Shown here: one piece after another, positions 1-9,175 of the stretch
Position numbering within the stretch: position 1 is the stretch's first letter
Layout of the letters: the number at the start of each line of letters is the position of its first letter
Assembly (NCBI RefSeq): GCF_900188485.1
Contig: NZ_FZPH01000011.1
Span: forward strand, 124,001-188,000
DNA length: 64,000 nucleotides
Source of the DNA: Asanoa hainanensis
Lineage (GTDB): Bacteria; Actinomycetota; Actinomycetes; Mycobacteriales; Micromonosporaceae
Reading direction: 5' to 3'
Position numbers and translations under genes: made by a program
Notes under the pieces: model-generated
Told to the model about the DNA's origin: nothing
Databases searched by the model: none
Seen by the model: the letters and a program-made list of their open reading frames with translations, nothing else

Positions 1-2227
1 GGTTGACCAGGATGCGCTCCAGCAGGCCCGGGTCGGCGGCGACGGCCGGCAGGTCGGCGGTGAGGTCGGAGCGGACCGCCAGGCCGTTCGGGCCGAGCTC
101 GTCGAGGGCCCGCGGCACCGCGTCCTCCAGGCCGATCTCCGCGAGGGTCACGCCGAGCGCGCCCGCCTGGAGCCGGCTCAGGTCGAGCAGGTTGTCGACC
201 AGGCGGCCCAGCCGCACGAGGGACTCGTTGGCGGCGGCGAGCAGCTCGTCGCGGTCGTCGTCGGAGAAGGCCACCTCCTCACCGCGCAGGCTGTCGACGG
301 CCGCCTTGGCAGAGGCCAACGGGGTACGCAGGTCGTGGCTGACGGCCGCGAGCAGGGCGGTCCGCATCCGGTCGGCCTCGGCCAGCGGGCGGGCCTGGGC
401 CGCCTGCTCGGCGAGCCGCTCGTGCCGCAGGGCGACGGCGGCCTGGGCCGCGAACGCCTCGATGAGCCGGCGGTCGGCGGCTGCGGGAGTGCGCCCGCGC
501 AGCGCGAGCACGAGGCTGTCGTCGACGGCGACCTCGGTCTGCGCCTCACCGGGCGCGCAGCACGGCGGCCCGCCGACGCTGGCGGCGACGTCCCAGGACA
601 GCGGGCTGCGCTGCCGGTCGGGGCGGTCGCCGGCGTCGGTGCGGCGCTCCAGCAGCGTCACCGTCTCGAGCCCGAACGTCTCCCGGAGCCGCTCCAGCAG
701 GGCTGTCAGCGGGCCGGTGCCGCGCAGCACGCTGCCCGCGACCGTGGCCAGGGTCTGCGCCTCCGCGCTGGCCTGCGCGGCCTCGCGGGTGCGCCGGGCC
801 GCGACGTCGACGATCCACGACACCGCGGCGGCGATCGCCACGAAGACGGCCAGCGCCAGGATGTTCTCGCGTTGGGCGATCGTCCACTGGTTGGTCGGCG
901 GGGTGAAGAAGTAGTTGAGCATCAGGGACGCGCCGACCGCGGCGAGCAGCGCCGGCCAGACGCCGCCGACGAGCGCGATGCCGACGACCGCGGCCAGGAA
1001 CAGCAGCATCTCGCTGGGCAGCGACAGGTCGGGACGCAGCGGCAGCAGCATGGCGGTGAGCGCGGGCAGGCCGGCGAGCACGAGCGCGAAGCCGATCAGG
1101 CGGCGCCGGGGCGAGAGTGCGGGCGCCGGCACGGCCAGGCGGCCACGGCCGACCTCGGGGTGCGGCACGAGGTGCACGTCGATCGCGTCCGAGCGGGCCG
1201 ACGTGGTGACGCCGACGCCCGCGGAGACGAGCTGGGCGAGCCGTCCGCGCCGGCTGACGCCGAGGACGAGCTGGGTGGCGTTGACGCCGCGGGCGAAGTC
1301 GAGCAGCGCCCGGGGGATGTCGCCGCCGACCACCTGGTGGAAGCTGCCGCCGAGGCTCTCGACCAGCAGCCGTTGCTTGGCCAGCAGGGCCGGGTCGGCG
1401 CCGGTCAGGCCGTCGGAGTTGGCGACGTGCACGGCCATCAGGTCGGTGCCCTTGCTGCGGGCGGCGATCCGGGCCGCGCGGCGGATCAGCGTGTCGCCCT
1501 CGGGCCCGCCGGTCACCGCGACCACGACCCGTTCCCGGGTCTCCCAGGTCTTGCCGATCCCGTGCGCGTCGCGGTAGCGCTCGAGCTGCTGGTCGACCTT
1601 GTCGGCCAGCCAGAGCAGGGCGAGCTCCCGCAGCGCGGTCAGGTTGCCGACCCGGAAGTAGTTGCCGAGCGCGGCGTCGATCTTGTCCTGGTGGTAGATG
1701 TTGCCGTGCGCCATCCGCCGGCGCAGGGCCTCCGGCGTCATGTCGACCAGCTCGACCTGGTCGGCGGCGCGCACGACGCTGTCGGGCACCGTCTCGCGCT
1801 GGACGATCCCGGTGATCTGCTCGACCACGTCGTTGAGCGACTCGAGATGCTGGACGTTCACCGTGGACAGCACGATGATGCCCGCGTCGAGCAGCTCCTG
1901 GACGTCCTGCCAGCGCTTCTCGTTGCGGGAGCCCGGCACGTTGGTGTGCGCGAGCTCGTCGACCAGCGCGACCTCGGGCCCGCGGGCCAGCAGCGCGTCG
2001 ACGTCGAGCTCGGTGAAGGTGGCGCCGCGGTACTCCGCCGTGCGGCGCGGCACCACCTCCAGGTCACCGATCATCCGGGCCGTGAAGGCCCGGCCGTGGG
2101 TCTCGACGAAGCCGACGACCACGTCGGTGCCCCGCTCGACCCGGCGTTGTGCCTCGTCGAGCATGGCCACCGTCTTGCCGACACCCGGGGCGGCCCCGAG
2201 ATAGATGCGCAGTTCTCCGCGTGCCAT
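1..2227 (-). CDS. kdpD: Sensor histidine kinase KdpD (C-terminus off the window)
   Basis: Membrane sensor kinase of the KdpDE system, which controls the potassium uptake operon in response to potassium limitation or osmotic stress. About 742 residues are visible from the ATG at 2227. A KdpD-type Walker A motif GAAPGVGKT lies at residues 11-19, followed by the KdpD and universal-stress-protein-like cytoplasmic region, a membrane block near residues 350-450, and the H-box SHDLRTP with the phosphorylatable histidine near residue 631 (positions 335-337). The window edge cuts the gene at the start of the N-box of the ATPase domain (LLERILVN), so about 100 residues are missing. It lies 22 bases after kdpC and is the last visible gene of the operon. 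The response regulator kdpE probably follows outside the window. Confidence 0.93.
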   Translation of the reverse strand, partial: MARGELRIYLGAAPGVGKTVAMLDEAQRRVERGTDVVVGFVETHGRAFTARMIGDLEVVPRRTAEYRGATFTELDVDALLARGPEVALVDELAHTNVPGSRNEKRWQDVQELLDAGIIVLSTVNVQHLESLNDVVEQITGIVQRETVPDSVVRAADQVELVDMTPEALRRRMAHGNIYHQDKIDAALGNYFRVGNLTALRELALLWLADKVDQQLERYRDAHGIGKTWETRERVVVAVTGGPEGDTLIRRAARIAARSKGTDLMAVHVANSDGLTGADPALLAKQRLLVESLGGSFHQVVGGDIPRALLDFARGVNATQLVLGVSRRGRLAQLVSAGVGVTTSARSDAIDVHLVPHPEVGRGRLAVPAPALSPRRRLIGFALVLAGLPALTAMLLPLRPDLSLPSEMLLFLAAVVGIALVGGVWPALLAAVGASLMLNYFFTPPTNQWTIAQRENILALAVFVAIAAAVSWIVDVAARRTREAAQASAEAQTLATVAGSVLRGTGPLTALLERLRETFGLETVTLLERRTDAGDRPDRQRSPLSWDVAASVGGPPCCAPGEAQTEVAVDDSLVLALRGRTPAAADRRLIEAFAAQAAVALRHERLAEQAAQARPLAEADRMRTALLAAVSHDLRTPLASAKAAVDSLRGEEVAFSDDDRDELLAAANESLVRLGRLVDNLLDLSRLQAGALGVTLAEIGLEDAVPRALDELGPNGLAVRSDLTADLPAVAADPGLLERILVN

Positions 2228-2249
2228 TCCCTGAACCGCCCCGCCCCCG

Positions 2250-3152
2250 TCAGCGAGCCGAGAGCTCGCGGTCGAGCGCCAGGTTGAGCTGGAGCACGTT
2301 CACCGCCGGCTCGCCCATGAAGCCCAGGGCCCGGCCCGTGGTGTTCTCGTCGACCAGCTTGCGCACCGCCGCCGGGTCCACGCCGCGCTCGCGCGCGACC
2401 CGGGCCACCTGGAGCCGCGCGTAGTCCTCGCTGATCTGCGGGTCGAGCCCGGAGCCGCTCGCGGTCACCGCGTCCGCCGGGACCCCGGGCTTGGCCGGCG
2501 CGTCGCCGCGGATCGGGACGAGCACGCCGCCCGAGTAGTCCTCGCCGGGCTTGCCCGCCTCGACCGTGACGCCCTGGTAGGTGCTGATGAACGGCGTCGC
2601 CGGTGCGGCCTGGTTGACGCTGACGGCCCGGGTGACGGTGCCGGTCAGGCCCTGCGAGTAGTAGACCCGCAGGACCGCGCCGACGCCGTCGGGCGTGCAG
2701 AACGGCCGGGCGCCGGAGACGCCCTCGCGCTCGCCGACCTCGACGCTGCGCGCGCAGACCTGGGTGAGCAGGCTCTGCGAGCCCTCGTCCGGGTTGCCCT
2801 CGTCGTCCACCGCGCCGGGAACCGGCAGGGTGTCCTCGATGCTCTCCGGGCCGAGGTTCGACGCGGCCGTCGAGGTCGGGTCGTAGCCGTCACCGGCGGC
2901 GGACGGCCGCGACTGGAAGTACTTCAGGACCGCGTTGCCGTCGGAGTCGGTGAACGACTGCCCGATCAGCGAGCTGCCGACGTCCTTGCCGTCCGCACCC
3001 TGCACGATCGAGCCGTTCGCCCTGTCGCGCAGGCCGGGGATCTGGGCGACGCCGAACATCACGAACGGGTAGGCGAGGCCCAGGATGACGGTGAACACCA
3101 GGACGGCGCGCAACGCCGCCAGATGCTGTGAGATCCAGGAAGGAAGGCGCAT
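2250..3152 (-). CDS. kdpC: Potassium-transporting ATPase subunit C, enlarged form
   Basis: Single-span subunit of the KdpFABC pump, thought to help ATP binding by KdpB. One N-terminal membrane helix lies at residues 12-36. The family core follows: SLIGQSF and [10 protein letters not shown] (residues 61-86), SNLGP, then [13 protein letters not shown] (226-238) and the C-terminal [11 protein letters not shown]. At 300 residues it is about 100 longer than usual. The extra length lies between SNLGP (98-102) and the VTASGSGLD motif, and contains two cysteines (133 and 152) that could form a disulfide outside the membrane. The start overlaps the kdpB stop in TGATG, so translation is probably coupled. 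Confidence 0.95.
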   Translation of the reverse strand: MRLPSWISQHLAALRAVLVFTVILGLAYPFVMFGVAQIPGLRDRANGSIVQGADGKDVGSSLIGQSFTDSDGNAVLKYFQSRPSAAGDGYDPTSTAASNLGPESIEDTLPVPGAVDDEGNPDEGSQSLLTQVCARSVEVGEREGVSGARPFCTPDGVGAVLRVYYSQGLTGTVTRAVSVNQAAPATPFISTYQGVTVEAGKPGEDYSGGVLVPIRGDAPAKPGVPADAVTASGSGLDPQISEDYARLQVARVARERGVDPAAVRKLVDENTTGRALGFMGEPAVNVLQLNLALDRELSAR

Positions 3153-5284
3153 CAGAAGATCCCTTGGATGATCAGGTCGATGATCTTGATGCCCACGAAC
3201 GGGACGACGATCCCGCCGAGGCCGTAGATCCAGAGGTTCCGGGTCAGCAGCTTGGATGCGCTGCTGGGCCGGTAGCGCACGCCGCGCAGGGCCAGCGGGA
3301 TCAACGCGATGATGACCAGCGCGTTGAAGATGACCGCCGACAGGATCGCCGACTCCGGACTGCTCAGCTTCATGACGTTGAGCGCGTCCAGGCTCGGGTA
3401 GATCCCCCAGAACATGGCCGGGATGATCGCGAAGTACTTCGCGATGTCGTTGGCGATCGAGAAGGTGGTCAGCGCGCCCCGGGTGATCAGCAACTGCTTG
3501 CCGATCTCGACGATCTCGATCAGCTTCGTCGGGTCCGAGTCGAGGTCGACCATGTTGCCGGCCTCTTTCGCGGCCGACGTGCCGGTGTTCATCGCGACGC
3601 CGACGTCGGCCTGCGCGAGCGCGGGCGCGTCGTTGGTGCCGTCACCGGTCATGGCGACCAGGCGGCCGCCCTCCTGCTCCTTCTTGATCAGCGCCATCTT
3701 GTCTTCGGGCTTGGCCTCGGCGAGGAAGTCGTCGACGCCGGCCTCGTCCGCGATGGCCTTCGCGGTGCGCGGGTTGTCACCCGTGATCATGACGGTACGG
3801 ATGCCCATGCGGCGCATCTCGTCGAACCGCTCCCGCATGCCGGCCTTGACGACGTCCTTGAGGTGGACGACGCCGAGGGCGCGGGCCGGCTGGCCCTCGA
3901 CGTGCTCGGCCACGACCAGCGGGGTGCCGCCGGAGCCGGAGATCGCGTCGACGGTGTCGCCGACCTGCTCGGTCGGGTGGCCGCCGTTGTCGCGTACCCA
4001 CTTCATCACCGCGGAGGCGGCGCCCTTGCGGATCCGCCGGTCGGTGAGGTCCACACCGGACATCCGGGTCTCGGCGCTGAACGGCACGAACGTGGCGTTC
4101 GGCATCACGCCTTCCTCGCGCGCCCGCAGCCCGTAGTCCTGCTTGGCCAGCACCACGATCGAGCGGCCCTCGGGCGTCTCGTCGGCGAGGCTGGACAGCT
4201 GGGCCGCGTCCGCCAGGGTCTCCGGGGTGACGCCCTCGACGGGCAGGAACTCCGACGCCTGCCGGTTGCCGAGGGTGATCGTGCCGGTCTTGTCGAGCAG
4301 CAGGGTGTTGACGTCGCCGGCGGCCTCGACGGCGCGGCCCGACATGGCCAGTACGTTGCGCTGGACGAGGCGGTCCATGCCGGCGATGCCGGTCGCGGAG
4401 AGCAGCGCGCCGATGGTCGTCGGGATCAGGCAGACCAGCAGCGAGACCAGCACGATGCCGGAGATGCCGTCCGCGTTGAGTGACAACGTGTCGGGCGCCG
4501 CGCCCTGGAACGCCTTGGCGAAGATCGCCATCGGCTGGAGCGTGACCGTCGCGAACAGGAAGATGATGGTCAGCGCGGCCAGCAGGATGTTGAGCGCGAT
4601 CTCGTTTGGGGTCTTCTGGCGGGAGGCGCCCTCGACCAGGGCGATCATCCGGTCGATGAAGCTCTCGCCGGGCTTCTGGGTGATCTTGACGACGATCCGG
4701 TCGCTGAGGACGCGGGTGCCGCCGGTGACCGCGCTGCGGTCGCCGCCCGACTCCCGGATGACCGGGGCCGACTCGCCGGTGATCGCCGACTCGTCGACGC
4801 TGGCGATGCCCTCGACGACGTCCCCGTCGCCGGGGATGGTCTGGCCGGCCTCGACGTACACGATGTCGCCCAACCGCAGTGCCGACGCCGCGACGGACTC
4901 CTCGCGGTAGCGGGTGCGGTCCTGACCCGGCGTCCACTCGACCAGCCGCAGCGCGATGGTGTCGCGCTTGGCGGCCCGCAGCGAGGCCGCCTGGGCCTTG
5001 CCGCGACCCTCGGCCACGGCCTCCGCGAGGTTCGCGAAGACCACGGTGAGCCAGAGCCAGACGGTGATCAGCCAGGCGAACAGCGACGGGTCGCCGATGG
5101 CCAGCACGGTGGTGAACACCGCGCCGATCTCGACGATGAACATGACGGGGTTGCGCCACAGGGTGCGCGGGTTGAGCTTCAGAAGCGCGTCAGGCAACGA
5201 CTTCCAGAGCTGTTTGGGGTCGAGCAGGCCGCCGCCGATCCGGCGCGGCGCGGTCGCGCCGCCCGGCGTGCTAAGAACAGTCAT
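3152..5284 (-). CDS. kdpB: Potassium-transporting ATPase ATP-binding subunit KdpB
   Basis: P-type ATPase subunit that powers potassium uptake by KdpFABC. The 710 residues carry all the signature motifs: AITGES at 167-172 (the serine is the inhibitory phosphorylation site known in E. coli KdpB), the phosphorylation motif DKTGTIT with Asp331, the nucleotide-binding domain, and the hinge motif [11 protein letters not shown]. Membrane helices flank these domains. Length matches the family. It starts 27 bases after the kdpA stop and ends in a one-base overlap with kdpC. Confidence 0.98.
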   Translation of the reverse strand: MTVLSTPGGATAPRRIGGGLLDPKQLWKSLPDALLKLNPRTLWRNPVMFIVEIGAVFTTVLAIGDPSLFAWLITVWLWLTVVFANLAEAVAEGRGKAQAASLRAAKRDTIALRLVEWTPGQDRTRYREESVAASALRLGDIVYVEAGQTIPGDGDVVEGIASVDESAITGESAPVIRESGGDRSAVTGGTRVLSDRIVVKITQKPGESFIDRMIALVEGASRQKTPNEIALNILLAALTIIFLFATVTLQPMAIFAKAFQGAAPDTLSLNADGISGIVLVSLLVCLIPTTIGALLSATGIAGMDRLVQRNVLAMSGRAVEAAGDVNTLLLDKTGTITLGNRQASEFLPVEGVTPETLADAAQLSSLADETPEGRSIVVLAKQDYGLRAREEGVMPNATFVPFSAETRMSGVDLTDRRIRKGAASAVMKWVRDNGGHPTEQVGDTVDAISGSGGTPLVVAEHVEGQPARALGVVHLKDVVKAGMRERFDEMRRMGIRTVMITGDNPRTAKAIADEAGVDDFLAEAKPEDKMALIKKEQEGGRLVAMTGDGTNDAPALAQADVGVAMNTGTSAAKEAGNMVDLDSDPTKLIEIVEIGKQLLITRGALTTFSIANDIAKYFAIIPAMFWGIYPSLDALNVMKLSSPESAILSAVIFNALVIIALIPLALRGVRYRPSSASKLLTRNLWIYGLGGIVVPFVGIKIIDLIIQGIF

Positions 5285-5311
5285 CTCCGTGTTTCCTTTG
5301 TGGACGGCGAC

Positions 5312-6967
5312 TCAGAGGCCTTCGGCCAGCGGGCCGAGGGCGAGGGCGGGCAGGAAGGTCAGCGCGACCACGATCACCGTGACGCCGACGAGCATCGACA
5401 CGAACAGCGGTCGGTGCGTCGGCAGCGTGCCCTTGGACTCGGGCACCGGTTGCTGACTGGCCAGCGAGCCGGCCAGGCCGAGCACCATGATGATCGGCAG
5501 GAACCGCCCGAACAGCATCGCGAAGCCGAGCGCGCTGTCCCACCAGCCGGTGTTGACGGTGATGCCCGCGAACGCGGAACCGTTGTTGTTGGCCGCCGAG
5601 GTGAACGCGTAGAGCACCTCGGAGAAGCCGTGTGGTCCGACGTTCAGCATCGTGGTGTGGTTGCTCGTCGCCATGGCCGCGGCCACCCCGGTCAACACCA
5701 GCAACGGTGTGATCAGGATGTACAGCGACGCGAACTTGACCTCCCGCGCGCCGATCTTCTTGCCCAGGTACTCGGGCGTCCGACCGACCATCAGGCCGGC
5801 GATGAAGACCGTGATCACGGCGAGCACGAGCATGCCGTAGAGACCCGCGCCGACACCGCCGGGCGCCACCTCACCGAGCATCATGTTGAACATCGGCATC
5901 ATGCCGCCGAGCGCGGTGTACGAGTCGTGGAACGAGTTGACCGCACCGGTCGACGTCAGCGTGGTTATCGCGCCGAACGTCGCCGAGTTGGAGACGCCGA
6001 ACCGCATGTCCTTGCCCTCGAGCGCGGCACCGACCGCGTGCGGCACCGTGCCGGCGCCACCGATCTCGAACACGTTGGTCAGGGCGATGCTGGCGATCGC
6101 CAGGATGCCCATGACCGCGAGGATCGCGTACCCCTGGCGGTTCTGACCGACCATCCGGCCGAACACCCGCGGCATCGCCACCGGGATCAGCAGGATGAGG
6201 AACAGCTCGAACCAGTTGGTCCAGCTCGTCGGGTTCTCGAACGGGTGCGAGCTGTTGGCGTTCATGAAGCCGCCACCGTTGGTGCCGAGCTCCTTGATCG
6301 CCTCCTGGCTGGCCACCGGGCCCCCGGTGAGGGACTGCGTCCCGCCGGTCAGCGTCGTGACGTCGTGGCCGCCCGAGAAGTTCTGCACCACGCCGCCGAC
6401 GATCAGCACGATCGCGCCGACGACGGCGACGGGCAGCAGGATGCGCAGCGTGATGCGGGTCAGGTCGACCCAGAAGTTGCCGAGCTCGTTGGTCCGGCGC
6501 CGGGCGAAGCCGCGGACGAAGGCCACGGCCACCGCGATGCCCACGCTGGCGGAGACGAAGTTCTGCACCGCCAGGCCGGCCATCTGCGACAGGTGGGTCA
6601 TGGTCGACTCACCCGAGTACGCCTGCCAGTTCGTGTTGGTCACGAAGGAGACGGCGGTATTCCAGGCGACGTGGTTGGTGACGCCCGGGAAGTCCGGGTT
6701 CGGCCAGAGCACGCTCTGGAGGCGGAGCAGCCCGTAGAGGAACAGCAGCGAGATCGCGGAGAAGGCGAGCAGGCTGCCCGCGTACGCCTTCCAGCTCTGC
6801 TCGCCCTCGGGGTTGACCCGGAGCACTTTGTAGATGCCCCGCTCGGCCACCGAGTGCCGTCTGCCGACGACCACGCGGTACATGTAGTCGCCGAAGTACC
6901 TGTAGGCGACCGCCAGGACGGCGACCAGCGAGACGACGAACACCACGCCCGCGGCAGTCATGCTCAT
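5312..6967 (-). CDS. kdpA: Potassium-transporting ATPase potassium-binding subunit KdpA
   Basis: Channel-like subunit that binds and selects potassium, related to the SKT transporter superfamily. The 551 residues contain about ten hydrophobic segments and four P-loop-like filter segments, including [12 protein letters not shown] and [10 protein letters not shown]. Length and motifs match the family. The ATG at 6967 overlaps the kdpF stop in TGATG, giving tight coupling. Confidence 0.98.
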   Translation of the reverse strand: MSMTAAGVVFVVSLVAVLAVAYRYFGDYMYRVVVGRRHSVAERGIYKVLRVNPEGEQSWKAYAGSLLAFSAISLLFLYGLLRLQSVLWPNPDFPGVTNHVAWNTAVSFVTNTNWQAYSGESTMTHLSQMAGLAVQNFVSASVGIAVAVAFVRGFARRRTNELGNFWVDLTRITLRILLPVAVVGAIVLIVGGVVQNFSGGHDVTTLTGGTQSLTGGPVASQEAIKELGTNGGGFMNANSSHPFENPTSWTNWFELFLILLIPVAMPRVFGRMVGQNRQGYAILAVMGILAIASIALTNVFEIGGAGTVPHAVGAALEGKDMRFGVSNSATFGAITTLTSTGAVNSFHDSYTALGGMMPMFNMMLGEVAPGGVGAGLYGMLVLAVITVFIAGLMVGRTPEYLGKKIGAREVKFASLYILITPLLVLTGVAAAMATSNHTTMLNVGPHGFSEVLYAFTSAANNNGSAFAGITVNTGWWDSALGFAMLFGRFLPIIMVLGLAGSLASQQPVPESKGTLPTHRPLFVSMLVGVTVIVVALTFLPALALGPLAEGL

Positions 6968-7056
6968 CAGAAACGCTCCGGGAACAGCAGGGCGGCGAAC
7001 AGGAAGACCGCCAGCGCGGCCGAAACGATCAGGCCGATGAGGTTGACGGCGCTCAC
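6967..7056 (-). CDS. kdpF: Potassium-transporting ATPase small subunit KdpF
   Basis: A 29-residue single-helix peptide starting at GTG 7056. Its hydrophobic core [19 protein letters not shown] is followed by the family ending FPERF, which matches the usual KdpF C-terminus. KdpF stabilises the KdpFABC complex in the membrane. The stop overlaps the kdpA start by one base, and its own start overlaps the stop of the upstream small ORF in GTGA. Confidence 0.9.
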   Translation of the reverse strand: MSAVNLIGLIVSAALAVFLFAALLFPERF

Positions 7057-7136
7057 AGCTTCGACACCCCCCGCACGACCAGTCCGAGGATGGCGAAGCA
7101 CGCCACCGTCACGAGTACCAGCAGCACGTCAATCAC
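7053..7136 (-). CDS. 27-residue membrane peptide at the head of the kdp operon
   Basis: Small ORF starting at GTG 7136 with a strong ribosome binding site (AGGAG, eight bases upstream). It encodes one hydrophobic helix ([19 protein letters not shown]) ending in a basic tail (RGVSKL), and its stop overlaps the kdpF start in GTGA. The ribosome site and exact coupling argue for a real gene, and it is probably the first translated cistron of the operon. Function unknown. It could be an extra small subunit or a coupling leader that feeds ribosomes to kdpF, which has only a weak site of its own. Confidence 0.7.
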   Translation of the reverse strand: MIDVLLVLVTVACFAILGLVVRGVSKL

Positions 7137-7253
7137 GTGCGTAACTCCTATTCATCGAATCGAGGGCAGCCTGGACGTCGGGCAGGTGCCAGAAGGATGA
7201 AATCCGCTCCGATTCGACCGGGGAACTGGTACAGACGCGTTCGATACGCGGCC

Positions 7254-7270
7254 TGACGCTTTCTTGACGC
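7254..7270 (-). promoter_or_regulatory. Direct repeat in the kdp promoter region, candidate KdpE site
   Basis: Two copies of TGACGC (GCGTCA on the coding strand) sit 11 bases apart, 118-134 bases upstream of the first kdp ORF. Hexamer direct repeats at 10-11 bp spacing are the usual target form of OmpR-family regulators such as KdpE. Binding is inferred from form and position only. Confidence 0.4.
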
Positions 7271-7284
7271 CCTCGCTACGCAGG

Positions 7285-7300
7285 CGTGACCGCGGTCACG
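7285..7300. promoter_or_regulatory. Perfect 16-bp palindrome upstream of kdp
   Basis: CGTGACCGCGGTCACG reads the same on both strands. It lies between the treZ stop (7430) and the kdp genes, 15 bases from the direct repeat above. A related site (GTGAC-GGCA-GTCAC) lies at 43260-43273. It is probably an operator for a dimeric regulator that cannot be named from sequence alone. Confidence 0.4.
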
Positions 7301-7429
7301 ATCCGGGCCGTACGGGTTCCGTCAAGGCGCTTGGCGGGGCAGGCATCGCCGCGCTCACACAGGTCAGGCTCGCCCTCGCGCGCGTCCGGCGCTGGCCGAC
7401 GCGGCCGGCGGACCAGACGGTGCTGTAGC

Positions 7430-9175
7430 TCAGGCCAGCGAGACGACGACCGCGGACACGGCCGGGAGTTGGACACCGTCGCGCATGACCGTGGCGCCCG
7501 ACTCTGTGGACAGCAGGACCGAGCGGATGAAGCCCGGCAGGGTGATGCGTTGGGGCTTGCTCGCCAGGTTCGCGGCCACCGCTACCCCGCCCCGGTGCAT
7601 GACCAGCCACTGGTCGCCGTGGGTGACCTCGATCTTGTCCAAGCGCGGGTCCGACAGGTCCGGGTGGGATTTCCGCAGCGCGATCAGGCGCGTGTAGAAG
7701 GCCAGGATCTCCGCGTGTTCCGGCTTGTCGAGCTCGGCCCAGTCCAACCGCGAGCGCAGGTACGTGGCCGGGTCCTGCGGGTCCGGCACGTCGCCCTCGG
7801 GCCAGCCGTGCGCGCCGAACTCGCGGCGGCGGCCCGTCGCGACCGCGGCGGCCAGTTCCGGCTCCGGGTGGCTCGTGAAGAACTGCCACGGCGTGCTGGC
7901 GCCCCACTCCTCGCCCATGAACAGCATCGGCGTGAAGGGCGCCGTGAAGAGCAGGACCGCGCCCACGCGGAGCAGGCCCGGCGACAGGGTCGCGGTCAGG
8001 CGGTCGCCCAGGGCGCGGTTGCCGATCTGGTCATGGTTCTGCAGGTACGCCACGAAGCGGTAACCGGGGACTCGTGTCCGGTCGACCGGGCGGCCGTGCA
8101 CCCGCTGACGGAACGACGACCAGGTGCCGGCGTGGAAGAAGGCGCCGGTCAGCACGTCGGCCAAGGTCTGGAGCGAGCCGAAGTCGGCGTAGTAGCCCTG
8201 CCGCTCCCCCGTCAGCAGGGTGTGCAGGGCGTGGTGCGCGTCGTCGTCCCACTGCGCCGTCAGGCCGTAGCCGCCACCCTCCCGCGGGGTGATCAGGCGA
8301 GGGTCGTTGAGGTCCGACTCGGCGATCAGCGACAGCGGACGGCCGACGTGGGCCGACAGCGCGTCGACCGCGACCGCGAGCTCCTCGAGCAGGTGCACGG
8401 CACCCCGGTCGACCAGGGCGTGCACGGCGTCCAGGCGCAGCCCGTCGACGTGGTAGTCGCGGAGCCAGCCCACGACGCTGTCGACGATGTAGGACCTGAC
8501 CTCGCCGGACAGCGGGCCGTCGAGGTTGACGGAGGCGCCCCAGCTGTTGCCGGGGCCCTCGGACAGGTAGGGGCCGAACATCGGCGCGTAAGCCCCCGAA
8601 GGGCCGAAATGGTTGTAGACGACGTCGAGGACCACCCCCAGGCCGCGCTCGTGGCAGGCGTCGACGAAGCGCTTCAGACCGTCGGGGCCGCCGTACGACT
8701 CGTGCGGCGCGAACCAGCAGACCCCGTCGTACCCCCAGTTGTGCTCGCCGTTGAACGCGTTGACCGGCAGCAGCTCGACCAGGTCGACACCGAGGTCGAC
8801 GAGGTGATCGAGCCGGGTGATGGCCGAGTCGAACGTGCCGTCCGGGGTGAACGTCCCGATGTGCAGCTCGTAGAGCACGCTCCCGGGGAGCTGGCGGCCC
8901 TTCCAGGAGGAGTCGGACCAGGCGAAGGCGGACTGGTCGTAGACCCGGCTCGGGCCGTGCACCCCGGACGGTTGCCACGCCGAACGCGGATCCGGCAGCG
9001 CGAGATCGTCGTCGTCGCCGAGCAGGAACGCGTAGTCGGTGCCGGGCGCGGCGGACGGCACGTCGAGCGTCCACCAGCCCGCCCGCGCGGCGTCATGGGA
9101 CATCGGGAGGTCCGAGCCCGCCACGCGCAGGCGCACCCGCGACACGTCCGGAGCCCACACGGAGAACACAGTCAC
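7430..9175 (-). CDS. treZ: Malto-oligosyltrehalose trehalohydrolase
   Basis: Last step of the TreX-TreY-TreZ route: it cuts maltooligosyltrehalose to release free trehalose. This 581-residue GH13 enzyme has an N-terminal carbohydrate-binding-like domain (about 1-90), then the barrel with DVVYNHFGP (184-192), nucleophile Asp249 in GLRLDAVHA, acid/base Glu286 in IAESD and NHDQIGN (380-385). Its ATG overlaps the treY stop in ATGA, so the two are translationally coupled. Length is normal. Confidence 0.96.
   Translation of the reverse strand: MTVFSVWAPDVSRVRLRVAGSDLPMSHDAARAGWWTLDVPSAAPGTDYAFLLGDDDDLALPDPRSAWQPSGVHGPSRVYDQSAFAWSDSSWKGRQLPGSVLYELHIGTFTPDGTFDSAITRLDHLVDLGVDLVELLPVNAFNGEHNWGYDGVCWFAPHESYGGPDGLKRFVDACHERGLGVVLDVVYNHFGPSGAYAPMFGPYLSEGPGNSWGASVNLDGPLSGEVRSYIVDSVVGWLRDYHVDGLRLDAVHALVDRGAVHLLEELAVAVDALSAHVGRPLSLIAESDLNDPRLITPREGGGYGLTAQWDDDAHHALHTLLTGERQGYYADFGSLQTLADVLTGAFFHAGTWSSFRQRVHGRPVDRTRVPGYRFVAYLQNHDQIGNRALGDRLTATLSPGLLRVGAVLLFTAPFTPMLFMGEEWGASTPWQFFTSHPEPELAAAVATGRRREFGAHGWPEGDVPDPQDPATYLRSRLDWAELDKPEHAEILAFYTRLIALRKSHPDLSDPRLDKIEVTHGDQWLVMHRGGVAVAANLASKPQRITLPGFIRSVLLSTESGATVMRDGVQLPAVSAVVVSLA

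Noticed and set aside
335-4483. Long open frames on the plus strand across the kdp genes (335-2287 and 3128-4483)
   Set aside because: They are antisense shadows of KdpD and KdpB caused by high GC; the minus-strand frames match full protein families.
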